A stretch of DNA of 64,000 bases. It comes from Colius striatus. Its lineage: Eukaryota; Chordata; Aves; Coliiformes; Coliidae. How positions within the stretch are numbered: the stretch's first letter is position 1; each line of letters starts with the position of its first letter. The stretch lies in contig NC_084766.1 in NCBI RefSeq assembly GCF_028858725.1, positions 26,147,001 through 26,211,000 of the forward strand, given 5' to 3'. Shown one piece after another: positions 34,901 through 47,000 of the stretch. Made by a program: the position numbers and the translations under genes. The notes beneath the pieces are model-generated. The model was given only the letters and a program-made list of their open reading frames with translations. It was not told the origin of the DNA and searched no databases.

Positions 34901-37638
34901 AGATTACCAGTACTGATTAAGGGCTCTATAAACATCTAGAAAACTGGCTGCAGAATGACCTGCCTGGGCTAGGAAATGGGATTCAAGTATCAAAACCAAC
35001 TCAAGATGAGGTCCAATATCAAGACCACTGGGTCACACAAGTGCCTTCCCTCTATGCCCCATCAGTCTCTCCCTATCAAGCTCCCTCTCTCCATAGTTAG
35101 GCAAACAGCAGGAGAAGCTACAGTTTCCAAGGTCTAACTTTAACTCTTTCATTAGATAGCATACTACTTCTGCTAGCAACTACTCTTAAATATTAGGCTC
35201 ATTTGGCAGAAATTCAGACCATGTGTCACTATATTGTTGATACGAATAACTTTGAAGTACTCTCCTGCACCGTAGCAGTTACAGTTGAAAGTGTTGGGCA
35301 CAAAACCAATGCAGCAACATGTCAGATCTCTGGCACATAAAAGCAGACACATAAACTCCCTTTTTACCTATCAAATTGTAATAGTACAAATGAAGTTCCA
35401 AATACATGAGTACATACAATTAGTATTTTGCCCAGTACAAGAGAAGATGAACTCTGCAGCCTGCAGGTCTAACAAGTGTCAGGACTGAGGAAAATTGCTA
35501 ATGTTCAGGCTTCTCCTCATAATTCATATTGGTATTACTGGAGTTTTGTGATGGATACACAAAAATGTTTATCAAATGTACCACACAAAAACATTTAACA
35601 TTAAAAAAAAAAACCCTAAGCTCTGCCACTGCACATGAAACAAACAAATGTAATGTCTTAGATCTGGGCACACCACCAGCCATTTTAAAGAGAAAACTTC
35701 AGCAACAAATGTCATCTGTTTCTCTTTGTAAAAACAGACTACAGCTGTTCCCTTCATCGATTTTTTTTCAGCTTCAAATGAGAAGCACTACCATGATATT
35801 CAATAATTTGTCTTTCACCTTTCTTATTCACAGACCCAGTAACATTGCTTCCAAATATCTCAGGTTGAGGAATGCTTAGCTTCTTCAAATGGCTTTGAAA
35901 AGGGTAGAAGTAAATAAGCCATACATTACCTCTGATAATTCTACCCCCTAGGCAGTCTCTTACAAGGAAGCAAACACCCTTCCCACTCAGGCTTTCTGAG
36001 TGTTTTCAATATCCAAGTCACTTAGAAAACCTTAGCCTTAAGAAACAATGCTTAATTCCTTCAGATCTGGCCTTTAAATGATTTTATGATAGACCTAGTC
36101 AGTAAAAATGCTTATTAGTGGTATCCAATCATAAATATAAAGGGAAGCATCCTTTAGAGCTTGCCTTTGAACTCCAGTGAACTCTTGGAGCTAATGCTTC
36201 CAACAGCAGGGACTATCTCAAGCAGAATATCACTGGGTGGGAAGAACTTTAGCCAAAATGTTTAATTGAATTTATTTCCAAGAAAGAGGCCAAGTGGGGG
36301 AGGGGAAGATGTTTTGCCTGTGTAGAACAATTCTGGCAACCTCCTGTTTGAGCAGCTCTAGTTCTTCTGTGCTTTGGAGCAGGAACTTGAAGGTTGGCAA
36401 GGGGGTGCATGCATACACTTCATGCAGTCTGTCATTTCAGTGCAAACCCACCCAAATTTGGCCTTGTTAGAAGGCTTTTGGGGTGGAATGGGAGGGAAAG
36501 AAGAGAGAAAGAATCTCTCCTGACCTTACATAAACTGTGATATGTTAGAGAACAGCAAGCTGGACACCCAGAGAGATTCATGCTTTCAACAACTGCTGTT
36601 TGGAAGGCATAGATGTCTGTACAAGCTACAGCGATGCCAGATGATGAAACCACTGTCTCCAATCTATCCCCCCAAGTACTCAAATCACTTTCTTACTTCC
36701 AGTGAGACTGCTCTTGTAAGAACTCCCTAACCTACTATTTCAGATGATATTAAACAATTTTGGCTAACTGTGGCTGAAATGCATTGAAAAGAGCTCATAA
36801 AAGCAGCTCAGCCACAGAGAGTGAACCAAATGTTGAGATGTTGCAGTCTGTGACAAGTTCAAATACCGAGATTTGACTCGAGATAAATCACATCATCTCC
36901 AACACACTCAGCATTGCTTGGGCCTAATAGGGAAGAAACCTTTATGGAGCAAGAAAAATGCAGGAGTGGAACAGACTAGGAGAACCTGTGGTTGGGAAAA
37001 CACTGCCACTGGTCAGAGGGCAGCTCTAGAGATGATGCACAGAGACGGCGGGCATGGGAGTGTACCGGGAATGCAACTTAGGTCCTTGAGTCTTACCAGT
37101 TTACTATGCTAACACACTGATCAGCAGTCTTAGTATTTTATGGAGCTTTAGTTTGCAATATTGTATGAATAGGAAAGGATATGTTTGTTTAAACTAGTAA
37201 AATTGTTTAGGAAAACAATTCCCAGAAATTCTCCCAGTTAAATTGCCTGGAAGTATCTGGCAGAGCAAAATAAGTAGTTCTTAGACTCTTGGGATACAGA
37301 AACAAGCACAAGTTCTTTTTCACATGCCAGCATGTGCACTTTTGGGGGAAGTTCTTTGGTGCCTTCAGGGTGTATTTGGTAGTTGAGAAGCAAAATCTTG
37401 TCTTCTAAGGGTAGTTCCAGTCGTTGCAGGGTCAAGCTACAGTAGGAAGAACACTCCTCTTGTTATTTTGGTGTCTTCAGGAATACACTGAGGCAAAAAT
37501 GAAAGATTGCTGAAAACGTCTATGTGCTTAACACACAAGCTTGCACAAAGGACTGGCACCAAATCCACCAGACAAATTTGCTACCTGAAAAATGTGTTCC
37601 CTTCCTTAAAAGGAAAAGACACCTTTATCTCAAGTGGG

Positions 37639-37688
37639 AATCACAGAATAATAGAATGGTAGGGGTTGGAAGGGACCTTTAGAGAAGC
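37639..37688 (-). mobile_element. Short CR1 3' end
   Basis: About 50 bp matching the extreme CR1 3' end: on the plus strand TCACAGAATAATAGAATGG, then GGGGTTGGAAGGGACCTTTA, which is shared with the copy at 58999. Confidence 0.75.
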
Positions 37689-38552
37689 TTCTCTTGGTGC
37701 TTACATTTCGTTCTGTCTCCTCAGAAAGGCTACCTGAAAGTTACATAGAGGTGCAAATAGCATTTCCCCTACACCACCTTCCTCTTTAAATTGCAATGAA
37801 TATGACGTGGATAATCTTGCAAGAAGGGCAGAAGGGAATAGAAAGGGATACCTTGACTCTGGGAAAGGTGATTCCCACACAGTGCTTGGAAGAATCCTCA
37901 GACTTTACCCAAACACAGCTTTAGAGCACCAAGTGTTCCCCCAGCCCTGCCATGCTCCCTGTTAGATCAGCAAAGCTGAAAAAAAATAAATTAACCAACA
38001 ATGCTGCTACTGGGAATATTTTAAACACCTAGGACTGACACTAAAAGCTCCCAAAATTCTCAAGTCTGTCTTTCATACCAAGTGCTGCTTGCAAAGGAAG
38101 AGGGGGAAATGAAACTGGAATGATTCTCATCTTTCCACACCAAGCACTTTTCCAGTGTGCACATCTCTGATCGTGTCTTTTTGGCATTCTTCTCATTTCA
38201 ATAGCCCTGAAAGTATCACTTGTTCTTATTGAGGTAGGAAAGACTAAGTATGAATACGCTCAAAGTTAAAACACAACAGATGTGAGCTTCTCCAAACAGC
38301 ACAAAGAGGCAGACTGCAGTTACTATTGGTTATCAGTTACTTTTGGCTATTAGCCTCCAGCTCTTGGGGTGCCTAACTGTCTCCAAGATACCCTCAAGCT
38401 GTAACGTATGAGATCCACATCTTAACTCTGGAGCTTTGGCCTCTCTTTACCAGAGTGGTGAAGATACAGCCCCTAGCACACAACAGCTGAAGCAGCAGCA
38501 TGACTTTTGGTGCACCCTTAGGGGCTGGTGCCATAGGAAGCTATCAATTCAC

Positions 38553-38636
38553 CTCGACTCTGCTGCCTGTTGACTATCCCGCCTAGCGTCCATCGCCGGT
38601 CCAGGCGTCTCAGGTGAGCCTTGCGCCGCTTAGAAA
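38553..38636 (-). CDS. SH3PXD2A: SH3PXD2A 84-nt basic cassette exon
   Basis: This exon runs from acceptor ccaaactag to donor gtgaat. It encodes 28 residues, counting V from the split first codon: VSKRRKAHLRRLDRRWTLGG, then IVNRQQSR. Human TKS5 isoforms differ by this insert between SH3-1 and SH3-2. The length is a multiple of three and both ends have the same phase, so including or skipping it keeps the frame (…SKLGE joins EEKYV… when it is skipped). The peptide is strongly basic, with ten R or K residues. The pyrimidine tract sits well upstream of the acceptor, which fits a weak, regulated exon. Confidence 0.93.
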
Positions 38637-41600
38637 CTAGTTTGGAACATGGATGGAAACAAAACAAAAACAAAAGAAAAAGAAAAAAAATGATGGGAGG
38701 GTGAGGAATACAAATAAAACATGGCATTTACAAGCACTGGTCTTGTTAGTAGGAATGGGTTAGGTGAGATGCAAACATTGTGGTTTAGTTTATATAGTAC
38801 AGTGGAACAAGTTAGGTTCTTGAGCCCGGGCAACATGAACCACCTAGAACTGTCACAAATTGCTACCCTTGATATTAGCTTTTCTTAAAAACAAAACAAA
38901 AACATACACACACCCCAAAACGAGCTGCACAACTGAAGACAACTTGTCCATGGAGGCTGCAGTGGCAGGACAGATCAACATCATTGCTGTTGCATCTCCT
39001 AGTTAGGCTGCATGATCTTTGGAGACTTCAGTCTATTGCATGTGACATCAAATCCAACAGTGCTCTAAATCACCCTCTCAAAGCAAATTATCACAGTACA
39101 AACCAAATCCAGGTAAAAAAAAAAAAAAGAGAAAAAGATAGCTTCTCTTATGTGAGTTCACCTGTAACAGCAGCTCTCAGGAACACAACCCAAATATGAA
39201 GTGACCCACAATCACCGCCACTGCTAATTCTCATGATCCAAACCTCTAATATACTGATTAGAAACACAAGGAAAAAAGTAACCTTGCATTTACTGAGCAG
39301 GCTCAAGAAGCTAACAAGCCAGAACAGAGAATTAGTTACACACTGAAACAATAATTTATGCCTAAAGTATAAACAAAGACAAGACACCTATGGAAATGGC
39401 ACTGTGAGAGCAGCTGTGCACAGAGGACACCACTTATTTTCTGGATAGCATACATAGAAACGTACTCAGTTCTTTCTGCTTGTGAAAGTGGGAATAACAC
39501 AGGAACCATTGGACTGGCACAGAAATACAAACACTTCCCTTTTTTCTTTCCACCAGGCTTCCATGCTAGTTTGGCAACTACTGCAAAGGTGCTCCCACAA
39601 AGCAATGCAAAATGTTGTACTTCAGCTATTGCTAGGGTGCAAACACAACCATTTTACTAATGGTGATGGAGGCTGTTCATAACCTCTGATATCACATCGT
39701 TAATAATCACTTAACCTGCTTATGTGCACTCAACTGGGGAATATACCCTTATACTCAAGAGAACAGATACCATTGCCCACCAGAGACAACGATGTCCTGC
39801 AGACAGTCGGGCACAGCAAAATTACTTGATTGGGGAATGATTAGCTGAACACTTCAAAAAAATTAATAACTTCCCCCAAAAGTAGCTTTTGCCTTTTTTG
39901 CCCTTTATATCTGTCAGGGGCTTAAACTAGACTTCTCTACCAAGCTCACTCTCCTCTATTCCTCCTCTTGTAAGGCCCTAACCTTCCCTAGTCACCCTAG
40001 GTGGAGGTGCAGTGAGTGGTGTTGAACAGACACAATGTCTAGTTCATGGTGGTCTGTACTTTCCCTTTGATCCCATGTGGGTCAAAGAACAATCACAAAT
40101 TTTCTGAAGAGTTGTATTTCAAGTTCACAGACCATTGTGTTTTTGGCCAAGGGAAATCAGTGATCCTTCTGAAAGCCCAGGGTGGCACAGAACATAAGCT
40201 GTCTTCACTCTGTTCTGGTAGTGTTTTTCTTACCAATTATTTTAACCGGGTGGCTTTCTCCAAATGAACAGGACATTACACTGTCAGTTACACACATGCT
40301 ACTCAAAAGGAAACACACAACATTTCACTAGACAGAGATTATAGCAGAGAAAGAAGCTAAATTCACAGTAAGGCTGTCTGCATTAGGAGGTTTCTGAATG
40401 AGAAGAGAGGAAATGAAAGATGTTGCAGGAAGGAGGGATGTGGAAGGGGTAGAAGTCTGCTACAGGTAGCAGCACAGTGCAGTCAGCCACAGCTGCTTCC
40501 TCACACCCAGAGTTTGGAGGATTCAGCCATCCAGGGAGCACCCACGTGAACGCAACAGGTCACAGCTCCACCACCCCACATCCTCCTCACAATGTATGAC
40601 TCTCTCTAGTGACAGCCCTTATGTATCACAGCGATGCTTTTGGATGAGTCGAGTTTTTTGCCTCTCAACAGTATTGAATTTTGCCATTTTTTCCCAAACT
40701 TGAATTTGGTAATGCCACAATTAGTCACCAGAAAGGTTACTTATAAACAAATGTCTAAACCTTTCCAGAGACTGTTTTAAGATGTTTACCTTAACAGATC
40801 CCGTGGCTGAGAATGTTTCTTTATATTGCTTTCTGAATGTTTTCCAAGCCTTGCAAGATGGTGTTCGTCTAAACACAGGCCTAGGTAGTAGCTGACTGTC
40901 TACACTCATCCTGACAAAAGATGTTGTGCAGGCTCAGATGGAGGGAGGAAACGCTTTTGCCTTTCTCGAGGAGCAGACTGTTTAAACACAGATACGTGGA
41001 AACATTACTGCTATGTGGAGGCAGAGTTCTTAGTAAGTTGTATTCAGCACCTCCTTATCTTTACAAGGGCCTGCCACAGTAGTGCAGACCTCTGGGTCTG
41101 CCTGACTTGTGGACTTGTTCCAGCTCCACTGCAAATGGAGAGGGCCAAGAAGCAGATATAGAGAGCTGCCTACATTACTGTTTGTATCCTTTCAAAACAG
41201 GCATAGCACAGATTGCAGTTGCAAGAAGTCAGCATCTCCAGGAGTCACCGTGAAACTTGTATGAACTCAAAATCCAAGGGCTAGGGCACTTAATCCACTT
41301 AAAGTGCCTTCCTTCTCAGTTATATTGAAGCTTCTTTCTCCTGCCTACTGAGAAAGAGTTGGCAAGTTTTCTGCACCGATTCACTTCTATAGATTTTTCT
41401 TTAAGAGAATAAACCCGAATTGTTCTTTCCTCTCTCATGGAATAACTACTACAAGAAGAATAGCTGAAGTAAAGAAGAACTAGCAGAGGGAAAAACAAAG
41501 AACAAAAGAAGTCTCAGCTTCCGTGGTTAATAACATACAACAAAGTTACTGAACAGCAAGTGAAAGCTGAGGCACATCAAAGCAACTGTGGAGGTAATGC

Positions 41601-43095
41601 AATTAGATTTGTCATTGAGATGGAACTGAACAGAAAGGGAAGAACAGTCTCAGGTTTCAGCATATCTGGATTTGGAGTAAGGCAAGGGGCATGACTGCTG
41701 ACCATAGCTGGGGAGAGCAGTGCAACAGATTATGAGGGACCAAGAGCAAAAAGATAAGGAACATTTGATGGATTTTCCATTACCCAGGAAAGACTGCTGT
41801 GTGGCAACAGCCCCGTGCAGAGTACACTCCAGAGAGCAACATGAAAGGCAGAGGAGAGCTTGAAATGAAAGCAGTTTAAGCAACAAGGCCATCAAGCATG
41901 CATCATATTTAAGAGCCAGGAAAAGGGAGGAAGCTAAAGACCAACAGACAAGGCATTCTTCCACTCCTTCAGAAAAAAGCAGTAAGTTTTTGTTCTTTAC
42001 TAACAGGGAAACTTTACTAACTGCTTTTGCATCCGCTACGGTGTTGCATCATACCAGCCTGGTTCCTGGCCTACTAGTCTACAGCCAGTCTGTCTCTAAA
42101 CCCTAAGTGACCCAGGATATGCGTAGCTTTGAGCTGGGAAAAATGAGTTACAGAGCCAAAGATTTCAATAAGCCACAGATGTCACCCTTGGGGCCCAGTA
42201 CAAAGTTATGTTTTGCCTGTGTGCTATCTTAATGGGCACATGGTCACCCCAACATATCTTTAAGCCTCCTGCCTGTGCTAAGAAAAGGTCAGCTGAGTTT
42301 CCATACACATTTTACATGAGTGTCACGCCAAGAGCACCTAGAAATTTAGCAAGAGACTCATTAGAATGGAGCAAATAATAATAAAAGTGTCCTTTGTACA
42401 CAGTTGCTACATGAGAAGTCCATTAAGATGTGGTTAAGCTTTCATAACGGAACAGAGGAACATGTGAGGTTGTACTATTCCATTTCTGGAATCTGAATTA
42501 AGCATCTTTAGCCAAAAAACAACACAGCTAAATACATATATATGACAAATGGTATCTCAGTTTCAATAAAATGACACCACACCAAATAAAATTACCTTTC
42601 CACAGCAAACAGCAGTGAAACTAGTTTCAAGGATTAATTAAAAAAATGTAACGAAAAGCAAGTTGTAATGAGAGGCAACCATGACAGTTAAATCTCACTC
42701 CTTTTAATGGTCTGTGGCTCTAATAAGCATCTTCTTCCAATTAAAAGCCCTAGCTTGTATAATTTCTGCAAACAAGCCTTCCATCGACATTAGTGTCCAT
42801 GACCTCTATCGGAACACGCTGCTTGGACTTGCACACAAGTTGTTTGTATGCTTTTTAAAGGTATTAAAGAGAACATCATTTCAGCCTTTAAACCTTTTGC
42901 CATGCTGACAGCCCAAGATGGTCACAAAGGGATTACAGGCATAGCACTTCAATTTCTTCTGCACAATTTATTTACTGATACAAAATGGGAGAAAAGATTA
43001 CTACACCAGATTAACAGCCACAGGAGGCAGCAGAAGCTTTCAAAGCTTTTCTATTGGGAGAGAAGCATAAAGCAAGTGAATACTAGTTTTCATAC
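38637..43095 (-). other. SH3PXD2A: SH3PXD2A intron before the basic cassette exon
   Basis: This 4.5-kb intron has donor gtatga and acceptor ccaaactag. No further exon or clear transposon was recognised. The transcript-strand pyrimidine tract near the acceptor (complement of about 38658-38691) is T-rich but ends roughly 20 nt before the AG. Confidence 0.8.
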
Positions 43096-43163
43096 CTTCC
43101 CCAAGTTTGGATGTGTTGATGTCAGAGTCATCTCTGGTTCCATTTTGGGATTCCAGGTATGTA

Positions 43164-43209
<46 letters not shown>
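43096..43209 (-). CDS. SH3PXD2A: SH3PXD2A exon encoding second half of SH3-1 (first exon in window)
   Basis: This 114-nt exon lies between acceptor tttttgtag and donor gtatga. It starts with GT completing a glycine codon, has 37 codons, and leaves one G. It encodes [20 protein letters not shown], then [17 protein letters not shown]: the back half of the first SH3 domain and the acidic linker typical of TKS5. The preceding exon should encode the front half of SH3-1, ending in ...NESG. I could not find it between 43210 and 64000, so it probably lies further upstream, with the PX domain and start codon. Confidence 0.95.
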
Positions 43210-43211
<2 letters not shown>

Positions 43212-44040
43212 ACAAAAAGAAGGAAAAGAAATTGCTCTGTCAGTATTAAGAGGAACAAAAATAGCAAGATGCTACTGTGAATGTGGCACAGAACCAGTAG
43301 CTTTGTTGTAGATTTGGAGTTAATCTGCAGCCCTCTAGGAGGAGAGGAGGTTCAGTCCTATTACACTATTTCTATCAAATACTCTCAGTGGCAAATGAGT
43401 GTGCAGGCAGGCCACATGAAAAAAGGTTGTGATGGAGCAACAACAGCTTATTTTAAGAAACCTGAAGTTTATCCATGACAACTCTGATTTGAGTTCTACA
43501 ATCCAGTTTCTCCAAGCAAGTCTTGCAATGTGTATCAATACAACGTGTATTGTACACAATATCAAAACACTTTGTATGTGTACATGTGTCTGTATGTTAA
43601 AGTATGGGAAACAGCACAAATGTCATCCACATCCTAGTATGAGGTATCACAGAGATCAAACCATGGAAAGAAGAAAGATTTTAGAAGAAAGGTACAGATT
43701 CCAGAACAAAATACAAAAGAATAACTGCTTCTAAAACATCCCCCCAGTCAGTGTTTAACAAACACAACCAGAATTCAATGTCCTGGGAAGCTGGAAAGAA
43801 CTACACAGAACAGAAATAAAAGCTACTTGACATGTGACATCAGGCCATAAGCATTGGTTATTTGTCTTCCCACCTGAACATCCGATTTTCCAGCACTATC
43901 TGCAGAAATGTTAAGTATTCACAGGTATAAAGTTTAGGTGACATCTATGGATGGATGAAGAAAATTACAGATGAGCTATGCTTAAGTTAAATGCATCCCT
44001 GCATCCCAACCACAACTATCCTTCTTGCCTTTTTTCTTAA

Positions 44041-44073
44041 AGATCCTTTCCAACCAAACAGTTCTATGGTTTT
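44041..44073 (+). mobile_element. Short CR1 3' end, opposite orientation
   Basis: AGATCCTTTCCAACCAAACA then GTTCTATGG resembles the CR1 tail (GATCCCTTCCAACCC...TTCTATG) on the plus strand. It is short and diverged, so the call is moderate. Confidence 0.5.
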
Positions 44074-47000
44074 CTTGCTTGGATACATTGATTTATTGAA
44101 TCCTCCACTGGTTTTGATGTAGACTCACTCATCCAAGAGCTTACTGCTCTCAGATATGAGCACAATTAGATTCTGCTCCATTCAGGTAAGGTCAGGGTTA
44201 AGCACACAGGACAATAAAAAGTCAAGCAAGAATGCAAGTTACTTTGTCAGGACAATGCAAGCTATTGTTCAACACCAGTCTCTCAGCCTCCCCAAAGGCT
44301 ATTTCTGTACATGCACCCCAAAACAGTTTCCAGACTTTAATGCCTGTCATAAAACCAAACAATTTCACAGGAGACTCCCAAGTCTGCCTGTAATGAGTAA
44401 AGACAGGGATGAGCCAGTTTGGACTGTAAATAGACAGGGCACAAAACTTCTTCAACTGATGGTGAGGCAAAGCCCTGAGTTTTGAGAGGGCTGCACAGCC
44501 CTCCCACAGCCAGGAGGCTGCAGCCCTGGGCCTGGCAAGAGGAAGGCAGCCTTTGCCAGGCTCTGCCACCATGCAGCATTCTCTAAAGAAAGAAATAAAT
44601 AAATAACCAACCCCAAACAGCTGAAACAATGCTCAAGTGTTCATGCTAAAGTCACTCAAGTTCATTCCAAACCCTGTCATGGAAGATTTAACCAGAGGAC
44701 AGTAGTTACAAACCCTCGTTTTCCTCCCTGGGGGCTGTGGCTGCGAGACAATGTGGCCCAAGCAATGAACCCCTCACTTGCCGCTGCACAGCTGCTAGGT
44801 AGCTCTATTTATTTACTCTCAAAACTCAGACATGGCTTTCCATTTTCTGGCCCAGCAGAGGTTTGGAAACTTTGCTTCACAAGGCTCATGGTTGGAAAGT
44901 TTAAATTTAGTTATTCCCCCTCAGCAGGAGGTGGATTCTCCTGCCACGAAGCCCACAGCAGCGAACACACAGGATCTGCCAGACTCTTTCAGAAACACAT
45001 CTTCATGGTTGTTCCTTATTTTACTCGTAACGTATCGACATGGGTAGCAAACACAGTTTAACATACACTTACAATTAGGCACAAAATGTCAGAAGCTGTC
45101 TTTCAGCTGATATCAATTAGACTAGAATAGTTTATATAAACTCTTCCTCAGAAAGAAATTAAACACAATTGCACAAAAAGGACTTGCCTACACTCAAAAA
45201 CGTGTGCTTGGGCCAAATTCAAACCATGGTAAAACCATCTTTGGAGAGCTGGATTGCACAGCCTTGACGCCAACCCAGTGCTAGTCCATTTCACAATATA
45301 GCTCCTCTGGTTTGGCTCATGGAGCTGCATCGTGGTCCCAGAACTCAATTTAAGGTCTTGTGTTTGGTGCTGTAGCATAGCTGAGCCTTCATCCACCTAA
45401 ACAGGGTTCCCTGCTTAAAGGCAACTCCTCACCTTCACACCTAAGCATGCATACATATGTCTCCCCCATGCATACACTGCACCTCCCTACTGCTACTCCC
45501 AGCTCCTGAAAGGCCTTGGCAGGGAAAACTCACAGCTCCAGTGATCTTACAAACAGCATGTTACAGTGAGATTTTAAGCTACTTTGATTCTTCAAGCGAT
45601 CACTAAGATTAAAGCTCTTAATTGCCACAGAGCTCTTGAAAGTCATAATTTCTTTCTAAAGGTTTTCTTTATAAACTGTGCAAGGGTAAAGTATAAACAA
45701 GAAACCACTGCAACTACTGTGAAATCAGCAGCATCTATCCAGGTTCAGCAAAAAAACCCACTCTGGGTTCTGAAATTCTCCTCCCCCATTTCAAACTCGC
45801 TTCTCGGAAGGACAAAAGAAAGGCTTTAATACAGCTCACTGGAATAGCATGTCCACAGAACGTATGTTTTAGTTAAACATTCTGAACAACTGAAAAGTCT
45901 GACAAACTTCCAGCAGCACCACCCAGCAGCAGAGAAGTCAAAAATGGATGCTCACAAGCAAGGTGTGCAAGGCCTTAGAGTGGCCAAGTAGATATTGCAG
46001 AGGGCAGTCCCCTCCTTACGAAGCAAAAAAGTGAATTATGATGGCACACCTAAACTATAACCTGAAAGAAAGGAAATTACAGCATGGTGCAAGAATGGAC
46101 AGATTCCTAGGAGAAAATGGCTGAAGTGAAAGCAAGTTCCACAATACAATTTGTACATGACAGCTGTGAACTGCAGAACTCTGCCCATCTGATCAAGTAC
46201 TTGCTCTTCACCATCCTTGCATTAGAAGCATCAGGGTAGCTGCCATTTGGTTTCACCATCCTTTCCTGCCCACCCTCAGATTAATAGGGGTTCATAGCTA
46301 CAGATAATCAGCCACACTGGCCTTTGTGTGCAGAAAGTCAGTGCTATAATAGTGCAGACTATCTCATCCCCTCCCTTGCCATCTTTCCTATCCCAGGGCA
46401 TCACAGAAACTTTGTTAGAAACCTTGCTTTTGAAACACAGAACAAAATATTGCATTTATTTTGAGTTCTCCCTCTATGCTGGAGCTGAGCTTGACTTCAC
46501 AATTTATTATTAAAACCATTCTGCAGCAACATCTGCAGGGAATTATGTAAAGTTATCTCTGTGCACTGCCAAGCCAGTCAGAGGTTCACTCTAGCAGCCA
46601 CACCATCTGTAAAAATTAGACAGTGCTTTACAGCTTGAGTTAACCCTTACAGATGTCCCTGTCTCTCAGACATCAAAACAACTCTAAAACTGATGTGGCA
46701 TGGGTGTCTAGACTGAGACTCATCAGTCCTCATCTCTGAAAAGGAATTTGAGCTTCACAGAGGGCACAAAGGGTGTTTTAGCCACTGTGCGCAGACCAAG
46801 CTGGGCAGAGCTCAAGCTTTGCTGCATTACGTCAAATCCCACCTTAATTGTAATCCAATAGTCTAAATTTTTAAGGTGGGAGTGCAATTCTCTCCTCACA
46901 TATGTTTGCCCTTTAGTTGGCATCTGTCAGCAATGGCAAAGATGTCTCGACACTCACAGAGTCCATATAGGCCCTGATAACTCTCAGGCATTTCCAGCAT

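Larger units (their letters stand above)
27812..38552 (-). other. SH3PXD2A: SH3PXD2A intron between the cassette exon and SH3-2
   Basis: This 10.7-kb intron has donor gtgaat and acceptor ctcaatag. It contains CR1 fragments at 34713 and 37639, a C23 run at 28072 and a small CpG-rich patch at about 28185-28345. It also has an unusually pyrimidine-rich plus strand around 32940-33480. No further TKS5 exon was recognised. Confidence 0.8.

Noticed and set aside
17125..43209. Assignment to the paralogue SH3PXD2B (TKS4)
   Set aside because: Five SH3 domains are implied. The C-terminus, the basic cassette exon and the YDVPAF and YENEGF Src sites match SH3PXD2A instead.
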